In this document: one piece after another, positions 44,201 through 55,132 of the stretch
How positions within the stretch are numbered: position 1 is the first letter of the stretch
Layout: each line of letters opens with the position of its first letter
NCBI RefSeq assembly: GCF_937616625.2
Contig: NC_065576.1
Coordinates: 5,830,501 to 5,894,500 of the forward strand
Length of the DNA stretch: 64,000 nt
Source: Mercurialis annua
Lineage: Eukaryota > Streptophyta > Magnoliopsida > Malpighiales > Euphorbiaceae
Direction: 5' to 3'
Position numbers and translations under genes: made by a program
Notes under the pieces: model-generated
Told to the model about the DNA's origin: nothing
What the model saw: the letters and a program-made list of their open reading frames with translations, nothing else
The model's database searches: none

Positions 44201-44911
44201 CGTCGTCCTCGGGTGGGAGAAGCTGCAGACTTAGCCCGTTTGCAGCAGCAAATCTCGGCTGTTTCTCTTGTTCATGGTCAATTAGACCGGTTTTGTTGGA
44301 TGAAGTCTCAACAATACACCTCTTCTTCTATGTTCAAACTGTTGCGTGAAAATGGAGAAGCTACTGTTCTAATGGGTTCAAACGTGGAATTACATTTCAT
44401 TCGCTTGATTTGGAGAATCAAACTTCCCCCTAAAATCCAATTCTTTTTCTGGCTTTTGGCTCATGACAGAATTTCTTGTTACTCGGTCTTAGCTCGTAGG
44501 GGAATCATTCTTCGTGAAAATAGTGGTTGTTTATTATGCCTTCAAGAAGAGACGGCTGCTCATATCTTCATGCATTGCAATTTTTCTTGGAGAATTTGGT
44601 CTCATTTGATGAATTTGTGTAATCAGATTTGGGTTGTTCCTAGTACAGTTGATTATTTCTACTATTTTTGGTCTAACCTTTCGAAGAAACGGTATAGAAT
44701 TCTTTGGAACTTGATTTGGTTTTTCACATTTTGGAATATTTGGAAAGCGAGAAATAGGCGAGTCTTCAAGTTCAAGACGTCTAAGATTGATAATCTTGTT
44801 TACATGAGCGTTACTCAGGCAGTCTTATTTTATAAGTCCTTCCATCCGACTTTTACTTATTCTTGCTTAGACGTTTTTAGAAGTTTGGATTTGTTCTTTA
44901 TCCATTCTTGA
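41225..44911 (+). pseudogene. LINE ORF2 (endonuclease-RT), two in-frame stops
   Basis: One continuous frame of 1229 codons broken only by TGA at 41252-41254 and TAG at 42440-42442. The ATG at 41225 opens MNCPFNLIS, then the stop falls where plant ORF2 has Trp in the ISWNCRG motif. Domains: apurinic-type endonuclease (41255-41940: GLVETKKA, TGDFNEILDPTERSN, SDHIPLL); reverse transcriptase (42570-43330: KAPGPDGFNFFF, DFRPISLINGI, DFKKAFDSI, VRQGDPLSP, QFADDTLLF); zf-RVT near 44530-44580 (CLLCLQEETAAHIFMHC). There are no frameshifts, so decay is recent. The second stop lies between EN and RT. Confidence 0.9.
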
Positions 44912-44991
44912 TTGTATTAGTTCCTTTGCCTTCCTCTATTTGTGGTTGTGCTAATACAAATATCTTTTATCAAAAAAAAAAATCAGATGAA

Positions 44992-45460
44992 TTAACTATT
45001 TTTTCTGTTTTGTTATATGGTTAGAGTCGAGATTTTGTAGTCGATTTTAAACGATAAACCAATATCTTATGGGGCCAGGTCCAACAAAACTTGGACCTCT
45101 ACTTGTCTGTTTGCCAGTCACGTGTAAAGCTTCTTTTTTCATTTGCCCCGCTTCAACTAATCAATCCTCCTTTTCTTTTTTCCTCAATAATTTTTTGTGG
45201 CTAATATATAATTTGGACCTTTATATTTGTATTCATTTTATTTAATTTAAACTAAAAAAAATTATTTGTTTTGAAATTTTATATTATATAAAACATGAAA
45301 CAATGAACACCCTTTATGGAAAATTATGTTTCTGGTATAGATCAGGCTTGTCAGACTATTGATTTTTTTATATAAATCCAAGCTCAGCTCGAGTCCGGTC
45401 CGGCTTTCATATTTTCTAGAGGAAATTAGACTTAGCACTTAATTATCAAAAATAATTCCA
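44992..45460. other. Intergenic stretch, no gene seen
   Basis: AT-rich sequence between the LINE and the minisatellite. No feature recognised. Confidence 0.5.
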
Positions 45461-45487
45461 AAAATACTTGAGCATCTTTTTTTTTCT

Positions 45488-45660
45488 GTCAACACTTGAT
45501 TCCACCTTTTTATTTCATCTAGCACTTGATTCCACCTTTTTATTTCATCCAGCACTTGATTTCACCTTTTTATTTCATCCAACACTTAACCCAACCTTTT
45601 TATTTCGTCCAACATTTAACTTTATTTTTTTATTCATCCAACATTTAACTCCATTTTTTT
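45488..45660. repeat. 30-bp minisatellite, about six units
   Basis: Unit CACTTGATTCCACCTTTTTA plus TTTCATCCAG, becoming more diverged to the right. It is a multiple of three and reads as a ten-residue repeat (TLDSTFLFHP) in the plus strand, but I take that as chance, since flanking sequence is non-coding. Confidence 0.85.
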
Positions 45661-45965
45661 AAGATTTAGAATTTAGATTTTAGGATTTTAGGGGTTTAGG
45701 GTTTATGATTTTAGGGTTAGGGTTTAGCATGATTTAGGGTTTAGGGTTTAAGATTTAGGATATAGGGTTTAGCATGATTTAGGATTTAGGGTTTAGCATT
45801 ATTTAGGGTTTAGGGTTTAAGATTTAAAATTTAGGGTTTAGGATTTAGCATGTTTTAGGGTTTAGATTTTAGGGTTTAGGGGCTTTAGCATGATTTAGGG
45901 GCTTTAGCATGATTTAGGGTTTAAGGTTTAGTATAATTTAGGGTTTACGGTTTAGAGAAATAAGA
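45661..45965 (+). repeat. Degenerate interstitial telomere-like repeats
   Basis: Dense TTTAGGG-related units (GGGTTTAGGGTTTA, GATTTAGGGTTTAGGG) mixed with a variant TTTAGCATGA unit, over about 300 bp. The plant telomere repeat is TTTAGGG. The spacing is irregular and the units diverged. It directly abuts the 30-bp minisatellite. Confidence 0.85.
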
Positions 45966-46489
45966 TTTTAAGTGTTAGATTTAATGTTTTTATTAAATCA
46001 AGTGCTAGGTGCAATTTATTTTCTTTTGTAAATATTGTCCGCAAATAAAAACGAACATAAATATTTTTGAGATTATTTTAACAAAATCAAGTATTTTTCA
46101 ACTTTTCCCTATTTTCTATTCAATTTCGGCCCTTGCATTTTATACATGCGTGCTCGAGTCAAACTTTTAAATTTACATAAGAAATTATATAAAAATTAAA
46201 GCCTGAGTCTGTGTTTTTTTTTGGCTCGACTTCAGACTTAGGCCGGATATAGAACAAAAACTCATTGCCCAACCCTAGCTTAAGGTGATGGGACAGAGCG
46301 GACCGAGCTATTTACCATGCCCACAAATAGATATACTGACATGGACAACACGTGACATACATTTAACATAAATAGTGAGTACAATATGTACTTTTTTTAA
46401 AATGTTAATTTCAAAAAAAAAACATGTCCAAATTAAAAAAAAATATAATGTGTATAACATATGGCGTCTACATCATAAGAATAGCGATA

Positions 46490-47100
46490 ATTATAATACC
46501 CCGTGTTTTTTCGGCATTTTTCTGATAAACTTTCCGATGCACCTTAGGTTGATTCTTATGGTTTGGTTTCTCAGAATTATGATTTGGGTGTTCATTATCT
46601 CTTATATGATGTTTTTAAATGTATTGAATGTCGTTCGGGCTTTTGGAGCGATCCCGAGTTTAAATTCAAAAATCGCATTTTTTATCCTAGGCAGTAGGAT
46701 ATCTTGGGCGCGACAAGGGAAGGATCTCGGGCGCGATACTCGTGTAGCGGGCGCGATGCGTGCATTGTGCAGTTTGCTACTTTTCTATAAATAGCTCTTT
46801 ATTTCGACCTAAACTATTTTCCTTCATTTTAAAAACCCTAATTCGGCCGGAACACTTTGCTAACTCATTCTTACACCTATCCTCGTCACTTTTGATCCTT
46901 TGTTAGTGTTTTGGTCTTTGTTTTTGTAGTTTAATTGTTGGTTATTCATTTCTATCGTTTTAGATTCAACCTTGTAATTTATGGTTGTAGGCTGATTTTG
47001 ATAGATTAATTTCTGGATTTTGGATTGCTTTGGCTTATCAAAAGATATATAGTCCTATTTCTTTATATTTTGCGTAGAGATTGTTAGGTTGCTGTTTTAG
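46490..47100 (+). mobile_element. Ty3 LTR fragment (5' part: U3 and R)
   Basis: Begins near TATAATACCCCGTG, like the starts of Tekay-type LTRs, and contains a TATA box (CTATAAATAGC, 46784-46794) followed by GACCTAAAC and AAACCCTAATTCGG, a usual LTR transcript start. GGGCGCGA is repeated at 46706, 46729 and 46749, just upstream of the TATA box. No primer site, second LTR or coding part follows; the 3' border is indistinct. Confidence 0.5.
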
Positions 47101-47895
47101 ATCTATACATTTGGTGTTTTTGGATCTATACATTTGCGTAGAGAATTATTTAAATATAAAAAATTTAAAGACGGCATTTTATCGTTAGAATTCATTAAGG
47201 ACATCTCATGTACATAGCTCATACCAAAAAAAAACGCTAGGAACAACCGGAAACAATCCCTGTGATTCACGGCTGCGGAGAGGCCGGCCACTTACCGGCC
47301 TCTGGTTCCACCCCTCCTTAGCAAGCTAATAAACTACCTAATTTCCATATATAATTAAATCTTCAGGAAAAGTACAAGTATAATTAACATCTAATCGACA
47401 ATATTAACATAAAGAAAATGTTATTGATTTGATTCTCTAAATTAAATTAGCTTAATGGCAAAAAAAATCCAAACTTTTACGATTGATTGCAATTTAAACC
47501 AAACTTTTTAATTTTTACAATAACAGCCAAATTGCATTCCTTTATTGCAATAATAATCAAATTGCACTTTTTATATGATTTTTTTATTGAGTTTTTTGCC
47601 ATTTCTTGTGAGTTTTAATATATTATTATACATGAAAAAATAATAATAGCCTAATATCTTAATTGAAAAAACAACAAGTTTGACCACCAATTTGGCTATT
47701 ATTAAACAAAAAAATACAATTTGGTTATTATTGCAAAAATTAAAAAGTTTGGTTTAAATTGCAACAAGTTATAAAGGTCTGGGTTTTTTTATCATTAGAC
47801 CAATTAAATTACTATTACAACAATTAATAGCTAAATCATTCTATTTGACAAGAGAAATACTAATCCTAAGCAAAACATGTACGTGGAACATTAGA
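47101..47895. other. Intergenic, 3' side of the DUF688-type gene
   Basis: AT-rich. A run of phrases such as AAACTTTTTAATTTTTACAA near 47500 and TGCAAAAATTAAAAAGTTTGG near 47735 are complementary, so 47455-47800 is a fold-back repeat of about 340 bp. No gene. Confidence 0.5.
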
Positions 47896-48405
47896 TTATA
47901 CGTGCATTTTCCATCTTCCCTTCACCTTATTTCTAGGAATTGTAGGCAGATTTGGTAACTTAACCAAATTATCATCCTTAACATCACATGAATTCCTGCA
48001 TGAAAATATAAGCATCTTACTCTTCTTTATTTTATCCCCAATAACACTAGTCTTATTGTAATTTTCACTATGATTTCTCTCATTCTTAGTGCACTCTTTA
48101 TACGCTGCAAGAAAAGGGTCGTCTTGCCAAAACCCTAAACCTTTCGTTGAAATGCTTCTTCGCGGCGGCTGTAAATTTTGGCACGGAGGAAGAGGAATAA
48201 TACTTCTCGTGTCTTGATCTGAAAAACTGTTGCGAAATGGAGGTGGAGATAGTAGTGGTGGTGGTGATGATTTCGGGGACGTTAGGTTAAGGGCATGTAG
48301 CCCTTTAGGAAGAGAGAAATCATGGGGAATGGCCTTAGAAATTCCGGGTGAGTCTTCCCAAGAGAAGGGTATATTCCCTTGTGAATAAACTTTTCTATGA
48401 CTCAT
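47896..48405 (-). CDS. Plant-specific DUF688-type protein (IPFSWEDSPG motif)
   Basis: 169 residues, single exon, ATG at 48405. The N-terminus carries IPFSWEDSPG (residues 12-21), the hallmark of a plant family of unknown function often annotated DUF688. It is followed by a Pro/Ser-rich linker (SSPPPLLSPPPF, residues about 46-57), a conserved-looking GLGFWQDDPFLAAYKECTK (about 89-107) and a basic C-terminus. No signal peptide, membrane segment or enzyme motif is visible. A TATA box (ATATATATAAG on the minus strand, near 48438-48450) lies about 35-45 bp upstream of the ATG, so the 5' UTR must be short. The gene has no close neighbour. Function not known. Confidence 0.75.
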   Translation of the reverse strand: MSHRKVYSQGNIPFSWEDSPGISKAIPHDFSLPKGLHALNLTSPKSSPPPLLSPPPFRNSFSDQDTRSIIPLPPCQNLQPPRRSISTKGLGFWQDDPFLAAYKECTKNERNHSENYNKTSVIGDKIKKSKMLIFSCRNSCDVKDDNLVKLPNLPTIPRNKVKGRWKMHV

Positions 48406-50903
48406 TCTCTTTGTGTTAATAGTAGGGTTTATAAGGTCTTATATATATTGAGAGGCGATTTTCATGCACTCTACACCCTCTAACCGCAAATAAATAAATT
48501 AACCACAAGAGCAAGCGAAGGAAACGTGAAGATGAAGCTGGTTTTTAGAATTTAAATTACCAATTCAAAGAATTATATGATGAATTTGGAGAAATTAATT
48601 GCTAGGTAGATGTTAAGATTCTTGAATGTTTGGTGGCTGTAATTTATACATGGCAATTTTGCAATGGGATTATAAGCAACTACCAAGTTTATGAATAAGT
48701 ACAACGGATGTGATGAGATTAATTAATCAAGTTAATATGGCATTTAAAAGTCTTGAACAATTTTTTGGGAAAATCATTATAAGTTATGTGTGTGCCTGGT
48801 AATAAAGTAAATGCACTTTCCATCTTATGAGTGTAATTAAAAATAGATTAGCTTTTTATAAATAAAAAGGTAGGTAGGTAGGTAAGATTTAAATAAAATG
48901 TCATGTAGACCAACACCTAATTTGCTTGCTCTTGTGATACAAAAAAATACGAATCATACTGATAAAAGTGAGAAAAAATACATAGCAAAAGGACTGTAAA
49001 AAATCTCGTCGAAATATCTATAATTGTTCCGATAGGAAACCAAAGACGAGTTCAATAGCGTGGCACTAATCTGGCAGTAGTATAAACTCGTAGAGTTTGG
49101 TTCAGAAATTGACGGTAAGAATTATTTTTTTATTAGGTTCATTTAAATATCAGAGATTTTCTAGTTACAAATGAAACAAGACATTGATGGAATAAGTAAA
49201 ATTTCAAGAGTTTTGGGTGAAAATTACCCCGAACCAACGTAAGCAAGGAAATTATATACTACAGCTGCATGATCATAATTTGTGTAACTTGTGCAAGCAT
49301 AATTGAGAAGTAGAAGTACGAATGCAACCACTTAACCATAAAAAAAATGTGTCGTTGGGTTGAAAGTAATTTGGTGGAGTCAAATGTAAGGCAAAGTAAT
49401 TGATTGGACCAGAACACAAAAAAATAAGACATTTTATGACCTATTGTTTTAATTTTATTTATGAAATGTAGGCAAAATAAATCTATGATTTTCAGTTCTT
49501 GATGAAGTTGATATCTAATGGTGGTAGCTGAAGGGGACTTAACTTATTATTTTTCAACATGTAAATCATGTTTGATGGACAATCATTTTTTGCTTCTCAA
49601 TGAAATTGATAGAGTAGGTGAATCCTTCAGTTTCAGAATAAGAAAGAAATCAGGTGAAATGCTTCAGTTTTTAGTAGGAATAGACATAATATACTTGGGC
49701 GGGATTAAAAGATATAAAAAATGTTTGGTGACTGAAGAAGAATATATACAAAATGATATCGAGAAAACCGGCGATATTACATAATTGTTGATTGACGAAA
49801 TAATACATAAAGACAACTAGATATAGAAATGCCATCGAAAAGAATTAAGAGACTATAGACGACTCAGACCGCTTAGCTATACTAAATCAGATTTGAAGCT
49901 GAATTTGCACTAATTTTGACTTTTATATTTTAAGTTTTAACTCATTTTATGTGTATATTTAACTAACTCGAACAGAACTCGTATAAATCTAATTTTTGTG
50001 CTAAAAGATAGTTTCGAACACGATGTTGCCATATTTGAACTTATACATAGAAGAATTGGGTGTCTACATAAATCCTAAGAATATAAAAAATATTTTTAAA
50101 AATGCTACCCGCCTTCTCTTTTTTTAAAAAAAAATAACCTTAGAAAAATTATAAAAAAAATAAAAATAAAAATTATTAAATAATATTTTATGTTTATTGC
50201 ATGTATAATAAAAATCAATATAAAATTACAAGTTTGTCATTTAATATAGCATTGTGCATTGGAGTAAAAAATTAAAACTCATGCTATATTTAGCATTTTG
50301 CTATATTTTGTGCTAAAAATAGCACAATTTATAGCATATGCAATGGAGATGCTCTTATATCCCATTATACAATTATACATCAATCTAACATACTATAAAT
50401 TTATTCATTGTTTTTCCTCTGCTTTTTTAAGTTGTCTCCTAAGAGCTATAACAAATCAGTAGACAAGTAACAAGCAACACAATAATTATTTTCTTACAAG
50501 CAATCTCTTTCAAAATTTATGTTTCATTCTGAGTCAAAACTAGTATAAGTGCTTGCTGCCAAAATCCCTGTTAGCAGATTTAAGTTTTTTTCCTAAGCTG
50601 GTAAAGCGACTTAATTAGACAAAAATATAAATAAAGCAATGCTCAAAATAAATCTAAAACAATCAGGAAGACATTCACCTTCGAGAAAATGCACCTGACA
50701 TGTAAGAGGGAAGGCATGTCTTGATCCGTGAATGAATCATAATGTTCTCGCAGAAGGGCGGAAATCATTAGTTATTTATGAGATTGCTACACCAGGAAAT
50801 TCCACACACACTGGTATAGACAAGTTTGACCGGTGTAGATGTATAAGCTGATAACTTTGAAGAAACTCAATCCTGCAAAAAGGAGCTTCGAATGACTTGT
50901 ACT
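48406..50903. other. Intergenic stretch, no gene seen
   Basis: AT-rich. Includes a small (GTAG)n tract near 48869-48884 and an 88-codon open frame (49518-49784, plus strand) with no recognisable domain. The right end contains the 3' UTR of the bL17 gene. Confidence 0.5.
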
Positions 50904-53192
50904 TCAAATCTCAGGCTCAGAAGGCTTTTCTTCTTTAGGAGGTGCAAACTGTTTGCTAAGCCGAGATCGTGTCCATGGATCCAAAGGATCTCTCTGTGGA
51001 GGTTGAGATGCTGGTGGTTTTGACTTCCTAAGCTCATTTTCTCTATCAATAAACCTGTTTAAATGTGTAGATACTTCAATCCAATAGAAAGCAAACCCCA
51101 AAATAGATGAATACTGAGTACAAAGTGGACTTGCATATGGATTAGCAAATGCATCAGATTTTTCATTTGAAGCGTACAAATTGATACTTATAAACAGACT
51201 GAGCACATATGGGAATTGACATATGTAGACTGTATATATACATAATGTTTTATCCAATCAGAAAGTCAAATTTTTGATGCAACAATACCCTCACTGAAAT
51301 GGAAGACTTTCTTATTAATATCAGTTTATGCCATATTAGTCAATAGTCAATGAAAAATTCCAAAGTTCAAGAAGCCCAAGTAGAATCAAAGAATTGGAGT
51401 TGAAACTATCATTTGATTGGGTCAATTCACAGAATTTCACACTGTGCTGAGCGCGGTAAATGAGAAAAGATGATTACAATGAATGGCAGCAGCATCACAC
51501 AGTCAGACAAACAATGGAGCAAAAATATATCTTACTCAATGTATGCCATTGGTGCCGCATCACCAACTCTTATACGTGTCCGAAGCAGTCTTGTGTAGCC
51601 ACCTGCTCTATCTCTGTAAGACAAAACAAACCCAAGTTAATTTTTTTATGCGGATGAGAATAAAAAAGGGAAATCATAGGTCAAGATTTACTTGTAACGG
51701 TAAGCTAGTTCTGTAAAAAGCTTGTGAATTACATCATCCCCTCTAACAAAAGCCCCAGCGCGCCTTGCAGCACAAAGTGTTCCCTGCGATTTGTTTCCAC
51801 AAAAAGAATAAACTGAAGATGTTGATAAGAAATAATTTGCGGTTATCCATAGCTTAGAAAAGACAAAGATCCAATTATAGTAGTGCCATTAAAGCAGGGC
51901 ACATACACAGAAAAGTTCGAGACACTCCTAATTTCTACATTACTGCAGGAATACTTAAAAGCAGTCGGTAACAGACAAGCCATAAAGTCGACTCCCTTTT
52001 GTTTGCAGCTGATAGAAGAGAAGTTCAAAAATAACTGCAGGACCAATTTTGTTTGATTTTCCTTGTTCTGGTCTATCAACAAAAAAGAGTACTACTACTA
52101 GCAAAATAATACATAAAACGTGTACAGCCTACTAAGACTAGACAGCAAAACAAATCAAATCTGCATCCGAGCAAGAAAATAAGAAATTGCCGATTCTAGC
52201 AATAAATAACAGTTGCAAAATTTGCTCGAATCTTATCAGAGAATTTAGGAAGAATACCAGCAAAAAATTTACAATGAACATCCTCAAATTATCCAACTAT
52301 GAAATGAAAACTATGATCAACCCCAAGTAAATCTTGACGTATGGTTTCCCTTTTTTTGTTCAATGAATAAAAAGAAGATTAACTATTTTGGCTAGATCAT
52401 TAAGGTAATTTATTTCCTTCTTTTCATCGTTAATATGTCTATTTCCTAACGAATTCCAATTTTCATAGGTTCAATCGAAGCTTCATTGTTGTATTTTTCT
52501 GCTTGACTTAGGTTACATCTATATGTCAGCTCAATCGAACTCATGATGGATGGCAAATGAGTCTAAATAACGGTAGTTCTCTAAGCAGAAAAAGGGTTAA
52601 AAAGCTTCTATAAGTTTCACTAAGCTCTTGCTTCTACCGATTCTTTGTTTTGTTAGGTTGATTGTGCTGTTATTATTTAACCAGTGTCAACGTAGCTTCG
52701 TTTACTTGTCAATAATTATTTCTTAATCTTATAGAAGGTAAAAGAAACTGAATTATATAACTAATTCCTGAGGAATTACCTCTTTCCCAAGCTGTACCAT
52801 ATTATCGGCAAGTCGCCGAATTTCTTTTGCCTGCAAAAAAAAAACAATTTTAAAAAATAAAACAAGCAAATGCAAGTAACAACTGAACTCACGATTGTTC
52901 TGTTTACATAAATAAAACGATTAATGAAAGAATAATTAGATTCTTGTTCACTTAAAATGAAGCAGTCATAATAAACCCTAGAAGAAAGTACCTTGGCAAC
53001 AGTGGTTTCAATACGTTCGTGCTTCACTAACTGGGAAACCATTGTTCTGCAATCATATCATATATATATATACATAATTATAATCAACAAATACATACAT
53101 AAATGAAGCTAGAGAGTAATTAAAACAAGAACCCACCTGAGCATGGACATCCGGTGACCGGTTGGCCGGTTTAGCTTCCTGAATTTTGTCAT
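50904..53192 (-). CDS. Ribosomal protein bL17, probably mitochondrial (six coding exons)
   Basis: Exons, 5' to 3' on the minus strand: 53137-53192, 52992-53046, 52780-52830, 51692-51783, 51536-51613, 50904-51054. All introns are GT-AG, and the joined 483 nt give 160 residues in one frame. It begins [19 protein letters not shown] and continues [20 protein letters not shown], the conserved N-terminal half of bacterial-type L17; residues about 95-113 ([19 protein letters not shown]) are the conserved end of the fold. The last 45 residues (Lys/Pro/Glu-rich) are a plant extension. L17 lines the polypeptide exit tunnel of the large subunit. There is no long cleavable presequence, as in the plant mitochondrial L17 family, so the location is inferred from family. 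The promoter region has site II motifs. Confidence 0.93.
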
Positions 53193-53324
53193 TTTTTTAC
53201 ACACAAATTACAAACCGCAAACAGAACCGTAACAATGAAATCAGAAATACCCTTTTAATTAGGTCAAACACTGAATGAACACTCAAATTGATCAACAAAA
53301 TGATTCCATGGGCTTTTCATTTAT

Positions 53325-53460
53325 CTAAAAGCCCAAAATGGATTAATAGGCTTTTCTGGCCCAAGACAAAACCGTAATTACAGAAAAATATCATGTCCAG
53401 AAGGAGAAGTATGCAAAAATATCTCCACTATAAAATTCTCTGTTAAATTAGGGTTCCAGA
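53325..53460. promoter_or_regulatory. Divergent promoter: site II elements, TATA box, telo-box
   Basis: Between the bL17 start (53192) and the snoRNA-like units (53574 onward). AGCCCA at 53330-53335 and GGCCCA at 53358-53363 are site II elements (TGGGCT and TGGGCC on the minus strand). ACTATAAAATTC at about 53428-53439 is a plus-strand TATA box. TTAGGGTT at 53448-53455 is a telo-box (AACCCTAA). Site II plus telo-box is the established signature of plant ribosomal protein and snoRNA promoters. The arrangement fits use in both directions. Confidence 0.7.
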
Positions 53461-53573
53461 TTCATTTAATCTCAGTTTTTTTTTTCGTTTCACGTCTTAT
53501 TAATCCTTTTTTGTAGTCTCTGTTTTTAATCTAACTATGTGAATTTGTTTTTAGTTTATTCAAAGTTAGATTA

Positions 53574-53695
53574 GAGGGCTGTGATGACTGAAAACATTTC
53601 TCGATACTGAATATATAATTTTGCTTTTGTATAAGGACCTTTCGAAAAGCAATTTGCTCTGTTTGAAGACTGTATTTGTGCGTGTCTGAGCCTTT
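53574..53695 (+). ncRNA. Candidate C/D box snoRNA 1
   Basis: Box C GTGATGA at 53581-53587 and box D CTGA at 53686-53689, bracketed by a short terminal stem (GAGGGC at 53574-53579 with GCCTTT at 53690-53695, two G-U pairs). Internal CTGA at 53607-53610 can be D', and TGAAGA at 53664-53669 C'. The guide upstream of D' is ACATTTCTCGATA and upstream of D is TTTGTGCGTGT. At about 122 nt it is on the long side. It follows a TATA/telo-box promoter by about 115 bp. The target is not assigned; such RNAs guide 2'-O-methylation of rRNA in the nucleolus. Confidence 0.6.
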
Positions 53696-53754
53696 TGTTT
53701 TTTAGATTTTTTTATAGTTTTTGAAATTTAAAAAAGGATTGAAGAAGAAATTTT

Positions 53755-53862
53755 TTGGGTTGCAGTGATTATAAAAATGAAATTTCTCGTACTGAAATGC
53801 TCTCTTTTGGGCATGGATCTGATAGACTCATTCTACACCCATAGAATCTGAGCAACCCCCAA
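53755..53862 (+). ncRNA. Candidate C/D box snoRNA 2
   Basis: Terminal stem GGGTTGC (53757-53763) with GCAACCC (53852-53858), 7 perfect pairs. Box C GTGATTA (53765-53771, one mismatch to RTGATGA), D' CTGA at 53792-53795, C' TGATAGA at 53820-53826, box D CTGA at 53848-53851. Its D' guide (GAAATTTCTCGTA) resembles that of unit 1, so the two may be diverged tandem copies. It lies about 60 bp downstream of unit 1, consistent with a polycistronic plant snoRNA transcript. Target not assigned. Confidence 0.65.
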
Positions 53863-55126
53863 TTTTCTTCTGCTTTTTTTTTTGTTTTTTTTTTCAAAAA
53901 ATTATAGAGATAATTATATTTTATGTGTGGAATTTTATGAGCTAATGCTCAGTACAGTTCCTGACTTGTAAACTTTAATACACACTTTCATCCATTTTTA
54001 TGAGTTAAGTATGATATTTTTTATTTTTCAAATAATTATAAATAATTTTACATCAGCTGAACTTATTCATATTGAGAAGTTTGTCTGTTTTTTTTTTGTT
54101 AAATCTTTGTATTAATTCATTTTAAAAAATAGATAATTGTTTTAAAATTTGATGGTAGTTGTTAAACGATATTAATTTTAAAAAATAAAAATTTAGAGTT
54201 TTGGATACAACTGCAAAGATAATAGGAATTTTTATAAAAAGAATTATTTTCAGCTAAAATGTTTGTAAATATACGCTACAATTCTTATATTTTTGCAAAA
54301 ATATGCCTGTATTAGTAGATCATTCGTATACAATAGTCCACTTTTTTGTAAATCACAATATAAAGTATTTATTTTTCATATTAATTTTATTTAAAGTGTA
54401 TCGTTTATTGTTATTAGCTTATACTCGTAACATTTAATAAGGTATGATAGGAAGAATAAAGATAAATTTTTGAAAAGTTATACTCTCTCCGTCTTAAAAT
54501 AATAGTCCATTTTTTTCCACATAATTTAAAAAATATAATTAATGTTTTAATTTTTCACAAAAGAGTTAGAATTTTATAAGTCTGCTTACTGTTTTATTAA
54601 AAGCACTCTTTTAAAGCAAAATAAATATTAAAGTAATTGAGTTATATATTGGTTTTAATTTTTTATTTTTTATTTATTATTAATTTCATTATATATTTTT
54701 AATAATATTTTAGAAAATCAACAACAACTGAATAAATTTGCAAAAACAAAGCTAAAAGAATTAGTTTAATGAGTCAAAATTATATGTCTGAAATCTTAGA
54801 GGTAATCCGTGATTCAAGTGATATTCGTACTGAACCGTATCAAACCGCTTAGAACCGAATGCTCGTGTCGAATCGTGCTAAAAAATAAAATTTTCGAACC
54901 GAAAAGATTTATGGTATGGTTCCGAAGATCTCATTTTAGAGATCCCCGACTTTTAATACGGTTCTCGAGATTTATCAATCTCGAATTCCTTGAACCATGA
55001 ACTCTTAGATAACACACTAACATTTGTGAAATTTCTTTTACAAGTGTACTGCTTTTTTAATAATTAAAAAATTAAATAAAAATAAATATTAATAAATTTG
55101 ATATCATAAATATTTGATTAGTTTAT
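53863..55126. other. AT-rich intergenic stretch
   Basis: A Stowaway-like end (ACTCTCTCCGTCTTAAAATA) lies at about 54481, without a matching second end that I can find. No gene. I looked here for remains of a CBF coding region that would match the duplicated 3' flank at 55463 and found none. Confidence 0.5.
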
Positions 55127-55132
55127 TATCTA

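Larger units (their letters stand above)
39631..44991 (+). mobile_element. Near full-length L1-type LINE with target duplication
   Basis: The target duplication AAATCAGATGAA occurs at 39631-39642 and 44980-44991 (its A-rich side merges with the poly(A) tail). The element runs 39643 to about 44981 and carries ORF1 then ORF2 separated by 32 nt. ORF1 starts only 23 bp from the left border, so the 5' UTR is very short or the copy is slightly 5'-truncated. The 3' end is GTGCTAATACAAATATC...A-run. ORF2 has two stops and is non-functional as it stands. Confidence 0.9.

Noticed and set aside
46375..46794. 139-codon ORF
   Set aside because: It covers the U3 of an LTR fragment up to the TATA box, with no similarity to a protein family.
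49518..49784. 88-codon ORF from an ATG
   Set aside because: No recognisable domain, no promoter or splice context, and an isolated location. Kept only as a mention in the intergenic entry.
54480..54560. Second Stowaway MITE
   Set aside because: Only one degenerate end is visible; no inverted partner or TA pair found.
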